Translations under genes and position numbers: made by a program
The notes under the pieces: model-generated
What the model was told of the DNA's origin: nothing
Database searches by the model: none
What the model saw: only the letters and a program-made list of their open reading frames with translations
Shown: positions 36,480 to 47,289 of the stretch, one piece after another
How the letters are laid out: the number at the start of each line of letters is the position of its first letter
How positions within the stretch are numbered: the stretch's first letter is position 1
From: Owenia fusiformis
Lineage: Eukaryota; Annelida; Polychaeta; Sabellida; Oweniidae
NCBI GenBank assembly: GCA_903813345.2
Contig: CAIIXF020000001.1
Location: forward strand, 42,561,366 to 42,625,365
Direction: 5' to 3'
Length of the DNA: 64,000 nt

Positions 36480-36732
36480 CGCTAGGAACGAAAGCTATTG
36501 AAAACGGCGCCAGAGTAACAAACTCTAAAATGTACCATTTCTTTTTCAACTGATGGCATGATATTTTTTTTCTTTTCTTTTTTTCTTTTTTTTCTTTTTA
36601 TTTTTTTATTTTTTTTAATTGATATAGTGACACGATAATATTTTAATATTTACATATGTTTAAATCATAACTCTGAATGTATTAATGAGATCTGGATGTG
36701 TTGGGTCTTTTTAATTTTTTAATAAAAAATAA

Positions 36733-36803
36733 TTTTTTGTCCGCTGTGACGGAGCAGTTTCACAGTTCATATTTGCAACTTCTCCGTCACAGCGGACAAA
36801 AAA
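36733..36803. repeat. Small hairpin element with 22-bp perfect arms
   Basis: TTTTTTGTCCGCTGTGACGG followed by AG (36733-36754) pairs perfectly with 36782-36803 around a 27-base loop. AT-rich flanks (AATTTTTTAATAAAAAATAA and its approximate complement, ending near 36842) extend the palindrome to about 130 bp. It looks like a minimal MITE or snapback. A T/C-rich low-complexity tract (36563-36617) lies just left. Confidence 0.85.
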
Positions 36804-36842
36804 ATAAACATCATTTTTTATAAAAATAATTAAATTTTTAAT

Positions 36843-38514
36843 CCATGTGCTCATGCTCAAGATGGGTGTGGTGGCGAAGTAATGACGAATGGACATCATC
36901 CCCAGGGTTAGTCATCTCAGTTTTAATCAGGTAGTTCTCAAAGCCCCAAAACCTGAGGAGTGAACTTCTAATGATGTAGCGATCAAATAACAGTTTTTCT
37001 AGTGTAATTCCAGTAAATGTCAACTTGGCATTGAAACAGTTGCCAGGGTATTAATCGCACTTGTGCAAGGTCAATCAAGATAAACCCCATAAAGTATATG
37101 ATAATCTGCACGAAAACCTAAAATATGCGGTATACGCTATGAGAGGTATAAAAGTTAAGTAGATCACGTAGATAGATATCCTCGATCTGTAAATGGTATT
37201 ACTCTAGAATAAATGAGGGGAGCCGGTGCTAATTGTAAATATGATGCAATAGTTGACACTTCAAACATGTTTTCTATATAACAACCAATAAAAACCCTTT
37301 TCAATGAAGACCCCACAACAATGTTTCCTTCTCAATTTGAACATTGTTCTTTACCACGTAAACACATCTTACAACAAAACTCAAAAGATTAATAATAAAC
37401 GAGGGACTTCATAAGATATGAAATATGGTATATTTTGAAGTCAAAATTGAAATGTTTAAGATACAATAGGGTATTGATTAAATGATAGTGGAAATACAAG
37501 AGTGAGCGAGTAGCTGACCCCATACCAGATAGCATATGGGCAAGGGTAGTCATTTCCTTTTTGGATTTATATTGAACTTTTGTTCATGGTTTATCAGGTT
37601 TAAGAAATAGAAGAAGGGCCCATGAGAGAAAATCCTAAGATTTTAAGTACTTTAAATGTTGTTCTTAGTGTTTTTTAACTATAAAGATTGAAATATTAAT
37701 AGTTATATATTAGACATGAGTTACATTTAAATCTATAAACGGTAATAGTCATACATGCAATGCCATTACTTGCATAAATTAATCACTGCTTGCTTAGAAC
37801 CTACAATTATGAATAATAGCTAAATAGCAGAAAAATCAATGAAATCTCGTGCTGACATCTTTTATTCAGCTTTTAACTTGGGCTAGAGCTCCATTCTTTT
37901 ACATGCTAAAATCTTGGAAAAGTGGCTTAATTTCATGATTTATCAAAGTGTGTTTGTTGAATCTGTATAAAACTTGAATGATATACCACTTGATGACCCT
38001 GTTCATGTACATGTTGTGATTAAACATGCAAATGTTGATTGACATACAAATAATCTACGGATTTAAAGAATTTTAGCATTGCATCTATGGACATTTGGCC
38101 CAAGTTTTTTTAAATGTTGTAGAAAATTATTCAAATTACATAACTGTGTAAATCAAAGCTATTATAGGAGAAAACATTTCACTGAATTCAAATATGCCAT
38201 TTAAAAGAAGGTAATGTAAGTCATTAGAGGTCTAATATGCAAGTCTCTTAAAATCTCACGAAAAACCAGATTTAGCGAGATTTCAAAAGCTATATGGAAA
38301 CTATACTATTGTGCCAGTATTGCAATTTGTTTACTATTTTTTAATCAATGTCGATAATAAGTGTCTTCAGTTTTTCATATACCAAAGAAAAGAAATTTCA
38401 ATTTACTCAAACTGGTTTATCGTTATACCTTTACTTAGACAACGATTAGTAATGACAATAATCACCAAAAAGCTATGTGACCCTTAATGATTGTTGTGTA
38501 AAGTCAACTAGCTA
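36843..38514. other. No recognisable gene
   Basis: Only chance-sized frames (about 60 codons) and no repeats beyond simple AT-rich runs were seen in this stretch. Confidence 0.35.
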
Positions 38515-39488
38515 TAGGGTGTTCCAAAAAAGTGAACCCCTGCAACTGACCATATTTCCCTTATTACTTGCAGGAATTATTTTTTATTTTCACATGTTGT
38601 AGAGGAAGGTCTAAAATTTATGTTGGTACCATACATTTTGCTTAGTCTTGAAATTTGCAGAAATTATAAGCCCTAACCAAACATTACTGAAAATGGACAA
38701 ATTGTGATTTTCAATATCCGCGATTCTTCAACCCTTTAACACCTTTCCCCTGAGAATTTTTTAAGCTGCAGTCTTAAAGAACTAATATTTTCTGACTTTG
38801 TTCAATTTTAAATCCTGCACATTATGGCTTAAAACTAGCATCCTACATTTGTTAGTTGCAAAGTTATTGTGATCCAAAGAGATGTGCTAAGCTTCCACAG
38901 ATGAAAACATTTTTCAGTGAAATCATGAACATACCCCTATATGATCTTGAAATGTCAATATCTTCATAAATCATGGACCAGTTCTAATGATATATGGCTT
39001 AAAACATTGAATATTGGATTTTCTTTTGATTTTTTAAAGATATTTGATGAAGGGGTTATCAGATTCCTGGTCACAGGGGCAACTTCCTTCCATAAGAAGC
39101 CCCCCTCTAACTGTTGGTGTAGGTAACATACCCATTAACTGTTGAACAATTAAAAATGCTTCAAAATTATCAATGAAAGTGTGAAATGTGTTTTCTGCTT
39201 GAATAGTGTCCCTTTTGTCATATGGTAGGGTTTTAACTGAAAGCTGTTTAAGATCTTCCAATCAACAATTTCCGTGAATCACATTTGTAAAATTTTGTAC
39301 AATATCTAATTTCCAGGCATGTTTCTTAAACGCTTGTAATTTCTTTAAAATTTAAGACTGAGAATAAATTATGGCATCAACCAACATTTTAGACCTTTCT
39401 CTACAATATGTGATAATATGAGCCAATTCATGCATGTATAAAGAAAAATGTAGCTTGTTGCAGGGGTTCACTTTTTTGGACCACCCTG
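38515..39488. mobile_element. Tc1/mariner-type element with long TIRs, non-autonomous
   Basis: The ends are TAGGGTGTTCCAAAAAAGTG (left) and the complement of CAGGGTGGTCCAAAAAAGTG (right), each followed by AACCCCTGCAAC. TA dinucleotides flank both sides (38513-38514 and 39489-39490), the standard Tc1/mariner target duplication. Inverted similarity continues for about 150 bp with mismatches (shared TTGTAGAG.AAGGTCTAAAAT). The interior shows no transposase in any frame; the 75-codon minus-strand ORF at 39034-39261 has no family resemblance. Termini are related to those of the 45418-46361 element. Confidence 0.85.
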
Positions 39489-39490
39489 TA

Positions 39491-42400
39491 GAATTATATT
39501 TTTGCAAAGCGCAAATTTCTCTATATTCTTGATGTGCACTATAATGAGACATCTGAGGGGACTAAAGTGGGTCCTAATGACAACCGTCCTTTTTGTGGAT
39601 TTTCCTCGTATTTATTCTTGGAATTTTTATGATATGCAAAACATGAACTAATTGGTTTTTGGGCATTAGCTTAATCTTTAGGTAGTGGGATGACATACCA
39701 ATTACTCTTCAGCCCTTGTCAGTTTATTAGTAAACAGTTTAAGCAGTAAGATGTCGACTTTCTATATTGATTTTTTGAAACTACAACCGCCGTACGATCG
39801 CCGTGAAGCAAATGTGACAGAGGCTTTGACTGATCTTAAACAATTTTACTATGTTGCATAATGCCTTGGCTGGTAAATTGTTCCAACTAGATTATCATTA
39901 TTATTCGACAAAAACCAGACAGGCGAGAATGTCGTTATTTACATTGTTACACGCCTGGTGATATACCGCAATTGTAATGTAATTTCAACCACATGGACAT
40001 GGCACTTTTCATAGCCATAGCAAGATTCGCTTGAATAAGGACGTTAGTTTAAAGTTCAAACGATGGTATCGGACGTAATAACTGAAACTGTGAAATATCT
40101 TTAATCAAATTGTCCAGCTCTTCCTTTAGACAAGGAACCCTAGCTGACATTGTAATGACTAATTTCAATGTTCAAGATGACAATTGCATCTTAATGTTAT
40201 ACTCGGTTTAGTATGTTGTGACAAAGAGAAACTTTTGTTATAAATTAAACATATCACAGAAATTGTACATAATGCATAAGCAGAGACAACTGCTGTCAAA
40301 ATGTCTAAGTGGCACAAGGCCTGTCGAGAGAAAAATTAAAAAATCATTTTCTGAGCTATCGGGGCAACACTTGGCTTAGCATCTTCTTTGTCAGACCTAT
40401 TTTCTTAAAATGTATGGACATGCCTATCTATTTCAACATTTAGAAGTTAGTGTTTGTAAATTAAGTTTAAAGTTTCCAAAAGAGGAGTCCCACTTATAGA
40501 TTTTCAAGATATAGTTACATTTCAAGTTTTTAACTGCAGGAATTTTACCTGAAATAACGTTCATTTCTACAGGGGGTTTCTTATAGATAATAAAAATAGA
40601 TGTTAGGCTTGATGAAATATCCAAACTTCGATATATTTTGACACGAAGTCCATGATCGTTGGATTCGTCTCTGCACTTATTGTTAAACCGTTAATGTCCA
40701 TTACCCTTTCTTTATTAATCTTTGTGTTACTTTTTGATTGGTTTTTGAAATAATATGAATGTAACCAACTCTCTTTTTATTAAAGAGACAATACATCCAT
40801 ACAATATATAGGTGGAGCGAGGTATGGAACTATAACTTGGGACTACCTCAACAAATTTTGATCTGGAGAATATTCTGATCCCCAGGTCTAATCCATGCGA
40901 AAGGATTTAGGTAACAATGCCTGATTGATGAGTTGTATAGATTAACATACGCTTTGGAGTAACAGAAAGGTCTGAAAGGTTGCCAAACTTGGATTTAAGG
41001 TACATTATTTCAATTTGATTAATATAAGTTCAAACATGCTGATTATTTCTATACCGAGGTCTTACTCGACAGAACTTTCATTGCCTTTGATGCTGGTCTT
41101 AAATCATGAACGATAAGGAGAATTTCTTGTGACATTTAAATCTTAATTTAGGAACTTTTATATTTCCCAAGTTTCATATCTTATTGAATTGAAGCACAGT
41201 CCATGGCTAGTACACCTTATTATGAATAAATCGAGAATACAAGGACATGAAGAAATGATATATTCGTTCTTTAACATTCAATAAACCAGAAAGGTTTGTT
41301 TTATTGACTTCTAAAGCAGGTGTAATCAATGAATTGCAATTTTGAATTGGTATCAATTTACTAGCAATGTTCACCATTTAAACAGATACTCTCATCGCAA
41401 CAACCGCACCATCTTTTTCTTGAACTTTCCAAAGTGGAAAGTGAACGACAAATAAGACGTAGGGGGTCTGGTAAACCAGAATAAGATATCCTTGGAATAG
41501 GCCTAGATATGATTAGCTAAAGGATTTACCCCAGTGCTCAATGAATTGTGGATGATTTTTGTATCGAGGCGTTGAATGAGGGCAGTAGCCTGGACTCAAA
41601 GGCAACATACAAAACAGTACACAAATCACCCACAATGCAAATACATTGAGTTTGCCTAGATTCTTTTCACAAATTACAAATTATATTGTACAGTATCACT
41701 AAAAAGAATGGAATTTTTTTGCTACGATTTAAATTGTTGACCTTTTGACATTTTGACCTTACAAGCGCCTACATTGTTATACAGTACACTTTGTGATATT
41801 TATGTTTTTTAATCAGATGCCTGGAATTGGCGAGGGCGATCAATTTCACTGATTCTGAATATAACCATTCACTCCGTTGTAAATTATAGAATGGATATAC
41901 TTTTAATAACTGTGTTCTGGTTGCTGGATTTTATATATCTTTAGCTACAGTATGTGTAAATATTGCTTTAGCAACATAGAAATAAGCTTTAATTTCTTAG
42001 AAGCGGAACTTATCATCACTGTAACTCAAGTCGATCGTGATAAATAAATCCAAAGATAACTCAGTTTGGAGGCCAATGTCACGGTCAGCATATCTAGTTT
42101 ACTACTTGGTTAGTTAACTTGCGGCATATTATCTCATACATTGCCCGGTAGAAAACTGGAAAACGACTTGATATAACAGGTTAATCAACATATCAAGCTA
42201 AGATTAATGATATCATGGGTTAAGGCCAACATATCATTCCTTAATAAGGTGGCGATGTCCATTTAAATTGGACGCACATGCCACGGAAGTCAGTTCTTTA
42301 ACCTGTCATTTGTCATTGGCCTTTAGATTTTAACAGATGCAGTTGAATTTCCTTGAATTATCAATATTAAAATCGTTGCACTTAGACCAAAACTGTTAGT

Positions 42401-43153
42401 TCTATCCGACACATTCAGCGACTTTTATATCCACTTTCATATCACATCATATCATGACCACCAACGTTTAATGCATAAAGTATTAACCTTCTCATCAACA
42501 CCGGGATTAATTCCATTTGTTTTGATTTGATTCTATAAGAATGAATAAATGCATTACATGAATATCTCCCTAGATCTACTAGGCTCTTGCGACCCTAATG
42601 ATAAACAATGAGGGATTACGCTCCATGCTATAGCGATAGTCAATGAGCAATGTCATGAGCTATGACTCTTAGGACATATTACATTAGTTTATGTATAGAC
42701 AGTACGATAAGGTCATATTGACATGCAAAGTCAAGTCGATGACTGCGCTTTGGATGACAAGGAAAATTAAATATATAAATCATACTTTCCATTATACAAC
42801 ATTTCTAGGATTGCAATAGAATAAATCATACGCCATCATCTCAAGTAATTTATTACGAGGTCAGATATAGTTTACCTGATGATGTTTATTCATATTTGTA
42901 TTTTCAAGACAATAAATAATTAATTTTAGGATTAGACACAGTGTTTCTTATAGTGCCGTTCAATCATTTTATGAAGACATCAAAGAAGAAGCCATTTTGG
43001 GAATAAACTGTTCAGAGACCAATTTAAATCGAGGCAAATATTAATCTCAGTACTGAAGGCTCAAACATGCAATTACAAGGACGTGGTGTCCTTGTAACAC
43101 GTCCATACCCAGTGAAACAATATCTCGGGCACACCTTCAAAACAAGATACTAT
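39491..43153. other. No recognisable gene; unique AT-rich DNA
   Basis: No protein resemblance, RNA gene or repeat was recognised. Small dyads such as ACTTTCC/GGAAAGT (near 41425) are present. A segment around 42555-42585 (ATATCTCCCTAGATCTACTA) resembles the tail of the SINE at 52142-52386 over about 20 bases; this may be chance or a tail remnant. Confidence 0.35.
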
Positions 43154-43537
43154 AAGTTATTGAATGATTTGAAGTGCAATACAGGATATATTGTGTTCGA
43201 GAAATTCTGTGTTGGCACACGACGAAGTCGAGAGCACAATTTACTATATATTGCACTTCAAATAATTCTACAACGTGTTTATCGTGTGATCTTAGGCCAA
43301 CACATTTTAATTAGAAAATATCCTGACTTGCTTGAAACTATTCAATGTAGACACTTTTATTCCATGAATGAAATAAAATCTCTGTAGCAATACAGAAAAT
43401 ATTGGGTACGGAAGGAACAATCTCCGTAGCAATACAGAACATATTGGTCGGAGGGGACAATCTCAGTACCAATACAGATTGATACAGAACAAAAACTGAC
43501 CAATCAGAGGGCTTCATTTTACAGATCATACTATGAT
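43154..43537 (-). repeat. Double-palindrome repeat, copy 3 (inverted)
   Basis: The order is reversed relative to copies 1 and 2. First comes the palindrome GTTATTGAATGATTTGAAGT..., with arms about 43154-43193 and 43235-43275 that are diverged in the right arm. Then come GTGTTTATCGTGTGATC and the CAATACAG/GAGATTGTCCCC palindrome. The copy ends with TGACCAATCAG and CTTCATTTTACAGATCATAC. About 65 bp of unrelated sequence separates the two palindromes. Overall it is more decayed than copy 2. Confidence 0.85.
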
Positions 43538-43545
43538 GTGGGTGT

Positions 43546-43664
43546 ATGACTTCATAATAACAAATATCTTTTTTCTGATGTCTTAGATCAGATGACTTCA
43601 TAATAACAACGTAACCATCTTTTTCTGAGGTCTTAGACCAGATGACTTCATGACAAATATATCC
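43546..43664 (+). repeat. Short tandem repeat, about 48-bp unit, 2.4 copies
   Basis: Units start ATGACTTCATAATAACAA at 43546 and 43592, and ATGACTTCATGACAA at about 43641. Each complete unit contains CTTTTTTCTGA(T/G)GTCTTAGA(T/C)CAG. Confidence 0.85.
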
Positions 43665-43734
43665 TTAAAAATGTTTTGATCTCTTTATGTATCTAAGCAC
43701 AAGTGCTAAAGGGAGACGACCAAATACTGTAAGG

Positions 43735-43930
43735 AAACCCAGCAAGAAAAGTAATTCCTAAGTGCAAACCTGTTAAGATAAATAGACCATATATATCCCA
43801 AATCCATGATTTAACGCGAAAGATAATGTATTTCACCCCCCCCCCCCCCCTACTCATAACTATACTCACTCATATTACTCGTAACATCAGATAGATAGAT
43901 GTAGATACCGGTATTCACAAATGATGTGGG
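43735..43930 (+). repeat. Dispersed repeat copy (partner at 19375) with a C15 run
   Basis: This is the same-orientation counterpart of 19375-19640. Shared blocks include AGCAAGAAAAG, CCTAAGTGCAAA, TATCCCAAATCCATGAT and TTAACGCGAAAGA. A run of 15 C bases sits at 43836-43850, and the segment continues with TACTCATAACTATACTCACT. The class is unknown. Confidence 0.5.
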
Positions 43931-44159
43931 ATAGACGAAATCCAGTCTTGAAGTGCATGTTTTTGGGAGGCTTCGTCCACCGTGTGACCGAGGCATGAGT
44001 GGCATAGATACCTTATGTAAGCAAGATCAAGAATCAAGTTTGGGAGACCATATAATATCATATATCATATCATATCATATAATACGTGATTATTTACGAA
44101 GATGTGTCTGATATGGTAATCGTACAAAAAACCTTGACAGCTGTAAATCACGGTTAATC

Positions 44160-44260
44160 GAATTCACTAGATTATTGATAGTCTCAAGCAAGAGCAGAGT
44201 ACCCCGACCGCATCCCTTCTGTTGGCAGATATTTATTGAAGTTGAATTTCTAGAATGAAT
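44160..44260 (+). repeat. Segment paralogous to 28140-28290
   Basis: ACTAGATTATTGATAGTCTC, GACCGCATCCCTTCTGTTGG, TTTATTGAAG and TCTAGAATG are shared in order with the earlier locus. A pentamer-like ATATC low-complexity tract (44055-44080) lies to the left. Confidence 0.5.
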
Positions 44261-44481
44261 TTAATTGGTGTTCTTAATAGAGTCGACATAACGCTATGAC
44301 TTGTTTACACTAGCTACATTCGTCATATAGCTGAGCAGAAACTGTCCCAACATAGTAATTCGTCTGAAAATTATCATGATTGTAATTACTATGGGTAATT
44401 TGATTGACACCATTTTGATAGGTGAAATTATTTTTCAAAACTGAATATAACAGGTAGTAGAAGAGGTTAAATTGACCAGTA

Positions 44482-44544
44482 TAACTGTTAAATAAATACG
44501 ATATACATAATACGAATACTTTTCGTATTTATTTAATTAACAGT
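44482..44544. repeat. Imperfect hairpin, 19-bp arms
   Basis: AACTGTTAAATAAATACGA pairs with TCGTATTTATTTAATTAACA plus GTT, with a 4-base bulge in the right arm and a loop of about 21 bases that itself holds ATACGA/TCGTAT. No wider element was recognised. Confidence 0.7.
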
Positions 44545-45414
44545 TCTACGTTTTCTGTTACATCTAGTTTTGAGAAGTATATTATATTTACGGGGAAAGC
44601 AGCGTATATCATCTTATTCGCTCATCCTCCTTGCAACAGATTTTCTTGGTCTGAAAAAGTATTTATGAAAATGAAGTATTGGTTTGTACTTACTTATTCT
44701 TGATATTATATGGCAATCAGATTCTTTTTTCAGTAACATTAACCAGTCAATCAGAAATGTAATTGAGACTGCGCTTACTGTTATGTCAATTAAATTAAAT
44801 TTATTCGAATACCATGACATATGTTGCAATTTATCACCTCGTTACCTTGGAGAGCTAGCTGTGCAAAACTGTGACCTTGACATTGAGTTATTTTTATTGT
44901 TTCTATGGTACTAATACAAAAAGATTGTTCAGAAATTGAAACAGTCTAGCGAAATCATGCATACGCTTTAATGGGAAGTATTTTTTAATTCAAACATGAC
45001 CGTTCTCTGATTACATTGATGGAAGGTTCTCAACCAATCAGAATGCGTATAAAACGCAACAAACAAACAAATCATGAACTTTAATTCAATGTACCATGGA
45101 GCCACATTCTCCTCTTTTCAATGATTCTTTAAATGAGGGAACTCCATGGTACAATGCATAAAACCAGAGTGCAGTCATCACTATTACGTTTCTTTGCCGT
45201 ATTCAGCACCAGGCCTGTGCACTGACTTTTGCAAAGTCCAAACCCGATGTTGGCCTATTTCGGTTCATTATACATTTATTTCAATCATATTGCAGTCAAA
45301 AGAGTTACACAGGTCGCTGCCTAGCGCAATGTGCATTACAGGCCAGCGTTTTGAAATGAATACAAATTAAATTAATTTAATTAATTGAGTGAGTTATACA
45401 TATAAATGTGCTAA
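44545..45414. other. No recognisable gene
   Basis: The interval contains overlapping 71-76-codon frames on both strands without family resemblance. A short inverted pair TTGTACCATGGA/TCCATGGTACAA lies around 45090 and 45142; 3 of its 12 bases are the NcoI-type core CCATGG, so it may be trivial. Confidence 0.35.
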
Positions 45415-45417
45415 CTA

Positions 45418-46361
45418 CAGGGTGACCCAAAAAAATGCAACCCTCCATTTCTTCAATATTTTTCTTAAAAGGAGGTAAATTACTCTGAGAATTGGCACAC
45501 GAGAACTTCATTCAATGTGGGATCATCTGGCAAAGTTTTAATAATCATAGTCTTATATTTATAGAGTTATGGTTGTTTCAAAATATGCGCCAGATGTCGT
45601 CAATTTCACTGAAAACAAACTTGCGATGTTCAAGGAAAACTGTTGATAACATGGATGCATTCTTCTCCATTGGTATGGCTCAAATTTTTGCAGCCATTGC
45701 TTGTTGGAGTTCTGCAATTGCGGTAGGGTTATTTTAAAATAAAAAAAACCCCATATATAGAAGTCAGGAGCATTGAGATCAAGACTGTGGGATGACCATG
45801 GGTTCTCCGTCCTAGGAGAGATAATCTTCTCATAGAAATGACAAGTGAGCCAGGCTATGCTATCATTAGAAGTGTGAGGAGTAGCTCCATCCTTCTAGAA
45901 CCACTGTTCTTGTCTATTGAAGCCTCTATGTCACTCTAGAACTCCCCAGAACTTCCTGGGAAAGCCAATATTGCGCTGTGTGTTAGCAGTAACAGTGTTG
46001 CCAATATCAACCTCAAACCAAATGGGGCTGATGATTTCATGTTTGGAAATTGGCAGCCCAAGCTGTGCATTTAACAGAATGAAGGGGCCTTTGAAGCACT
46101 TCATCTGGAATTTGTGATCCCAGAACACATTATTTCTTGGGTTTACATGTTCAGAAAGAAGGAAATGTGATTCATCCGAAAATCTGACATTGGAAATGGC
46201 GACATTTGGAGCATATTTTGGAACGACCATAACTCTATCAATATAAGACTATGATTATTGAAACTTTGTCAGGGGATCCCACATTGAATTTCAGAGCAAT
46301 CAATCTCCATTTAAGAAAAATATATAAGAAATAGAGGGTTGCATTTTTTTGGGTCACCCTG
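45418..46361 (-). mobile_element. Tc1/mariner-like transposon, internally deleted, long TIRs
   Basis: The ends are CAGGGTGACCCAAAAAAATG on both strands, with TA at 45416-45417 and 46362-46363 as the target duplication. Inverted similarity runs inward for about 190 bp (roughly 45418-45610 and 46185-46361). The left arm contains the end of the transposase reading frame and its complement forms the inner part of the right arm. The middle encodes the catalytic half of a mariner-like transposase on the minus strand. The N-terminal DNA-binding half is absent: the right TIR passes straight into mid-transposase sequence. The element lies immediately 3' of the LINE at 46408-49898, in the same orientation. 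Confidence 0.93.
45578..46200 (-). pseudogene. Mariner-like transposase, N-terminally deleted and interrupted
   Basis: The catalytic domain only. In one frame the aspartates fall in FSDESHF (codon 46174-46176), KDGATPHTS (45889-45891) and LDLNAPDF (45778-45780), spaced 94 and 36 residues apart, which fits the DDD arrangement of mariner-type transposases. Other family landmarks are VNPRNNVFWDH, SKHEIISPIWFE and GNTVTANTQR. Two in-frame stops lie between the first and second aspartate (after RKFWGVLE and after RQEQWF). A frameshift in the A8 run near 45745 leads to a C-terminal stretch NNPTAIAELQQAMAAK, with one more stop, ending in the left TIR at about 45578. No helix-turn-helix region remains, so it is inactive. 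Confidence 0.88.
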
Positions 46362-46407
46362 TAGTTGCCTACACCTAATGGTGAAAAGTAAATCAAAATA
46401 AAATAGG

Positions 46408-47289
46408 TTAGGTTAAGCTAAGAATAAAATCAACGAACCTTCCTTTTAGTTGAGAATCTTGTTGAATTGAGAATGAATTTTTGAAAATTAAAAATTCAAT
46501 TTTGTCTTGTCCACTGAGATGGGTCTCAAGGTTTTGCTGCTCAAGGGTTTCTTCAAGGTTTTTCCTTTGTGTTGAATGGCGCTTACATTGCAGAATCAGG
46601 TGTTTAGGGGTTGCACTCTTACCACAGACACATAGATTAGTTGTGTTGGGAAAATTATGAGCAAACTTTTGTGATTCAAAATAGAGTCCGCATCTAATTC
46701 TGTTTAAGGTAATTTCTTGTTTTCGAGAAAGATTGAGTTTAGAAGTTGTATTGAAGTCATAAAACTTTGAAGATTTCTTTTTGATTTTACTTTTGAACAA
46801 AGAGATGGTGGGAGTAGACCTCTCTTCTAGTGATAACTTATTCCATTCAGAGATCAATCTTAGCACTGGTCCATTAATTAGTCGTGCACTTGATTTAACC
46901 GGTATTTGGAAAGGTCTATGGGTTCTGAGAACCCTTCTTTGCTCAGATTTATAATGGTCAAAACATTCAACAATATAATCGGGTGCCATATTTCTACAAA
47001 TTTTAAACATAATAATGAGATTTTTGTCTCTCCTTCTGGACTCAAGTGGTTTCCACTTCAGGCAATCAAGAGTTTTAAGAGTACTTGATCCATGTAATGC
47101 CCCAGAGCAGCTGAGTGCTGCTCTATAGTGAAATCTGTCGAGTTTTATCAAATTTTGAGCTGTGCTTGAGCCATAGATTGAACTACAATAGTCCAGGTGT
47201 GGTAAAATAAAGGAGTTATATATAAGTTCAAGGTGCCTAGATTTTAATTTATAAGAAAGTGATTTCAGTGGATTGAGTTGTTTTTGCAC
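46408..47289 (-). pseudogene. LINE ORF, thumb and C-terminal Cys/His segment
   Basis: 293 codons to the natural stop at 46408. It begins KQLNPLKSLSYKLKSRHLEL and LPHLDYCSSIYG, the usual region after the reverse transcriptase in CR1/jockey LINEs. It passes through HYRAALSCSGALHGSST and ends with the module LCVCGKSATPKHLILQCKRH (CxC-x7-H-x4-C spacing) followed by STQRKNLEE and FVDFILSLT. The module probably binds nucleic acid. A decayed copy of the same module is at 24785-24979. Confidence 0.92.

Larger units (their letters stand above)
33596..36516. mobile_element. PIF/Harbinger-like element with 37-bp TIRs, no transposase seen
   Basis: Bases 33596-33632 (ACTCCGACGCCGTATTCAAT...) and 36480-36516 are reverse complements at 31 of 37 positions. 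Between them is a two-exon Myb/SANT-like gene (34396-35062) of the kind that accompanies the transposase in PIF/Harbinger transposons. The other half of such an element, a DDE transposase, was not found in any frame, so this is probably an internally deleted copy. The target duplication is not clear: flanks are AAT and AAC. The superfamily call rests on the Myb-like gene plus the TIRs. Confidence 0.55.

Noticed and set aside
39034-39261. 75-codon minus-strand ORF as transposase
   Set aside because: It contains no DDE motif or helix-turn-helix; it is probably chance within a non-autonomous element.
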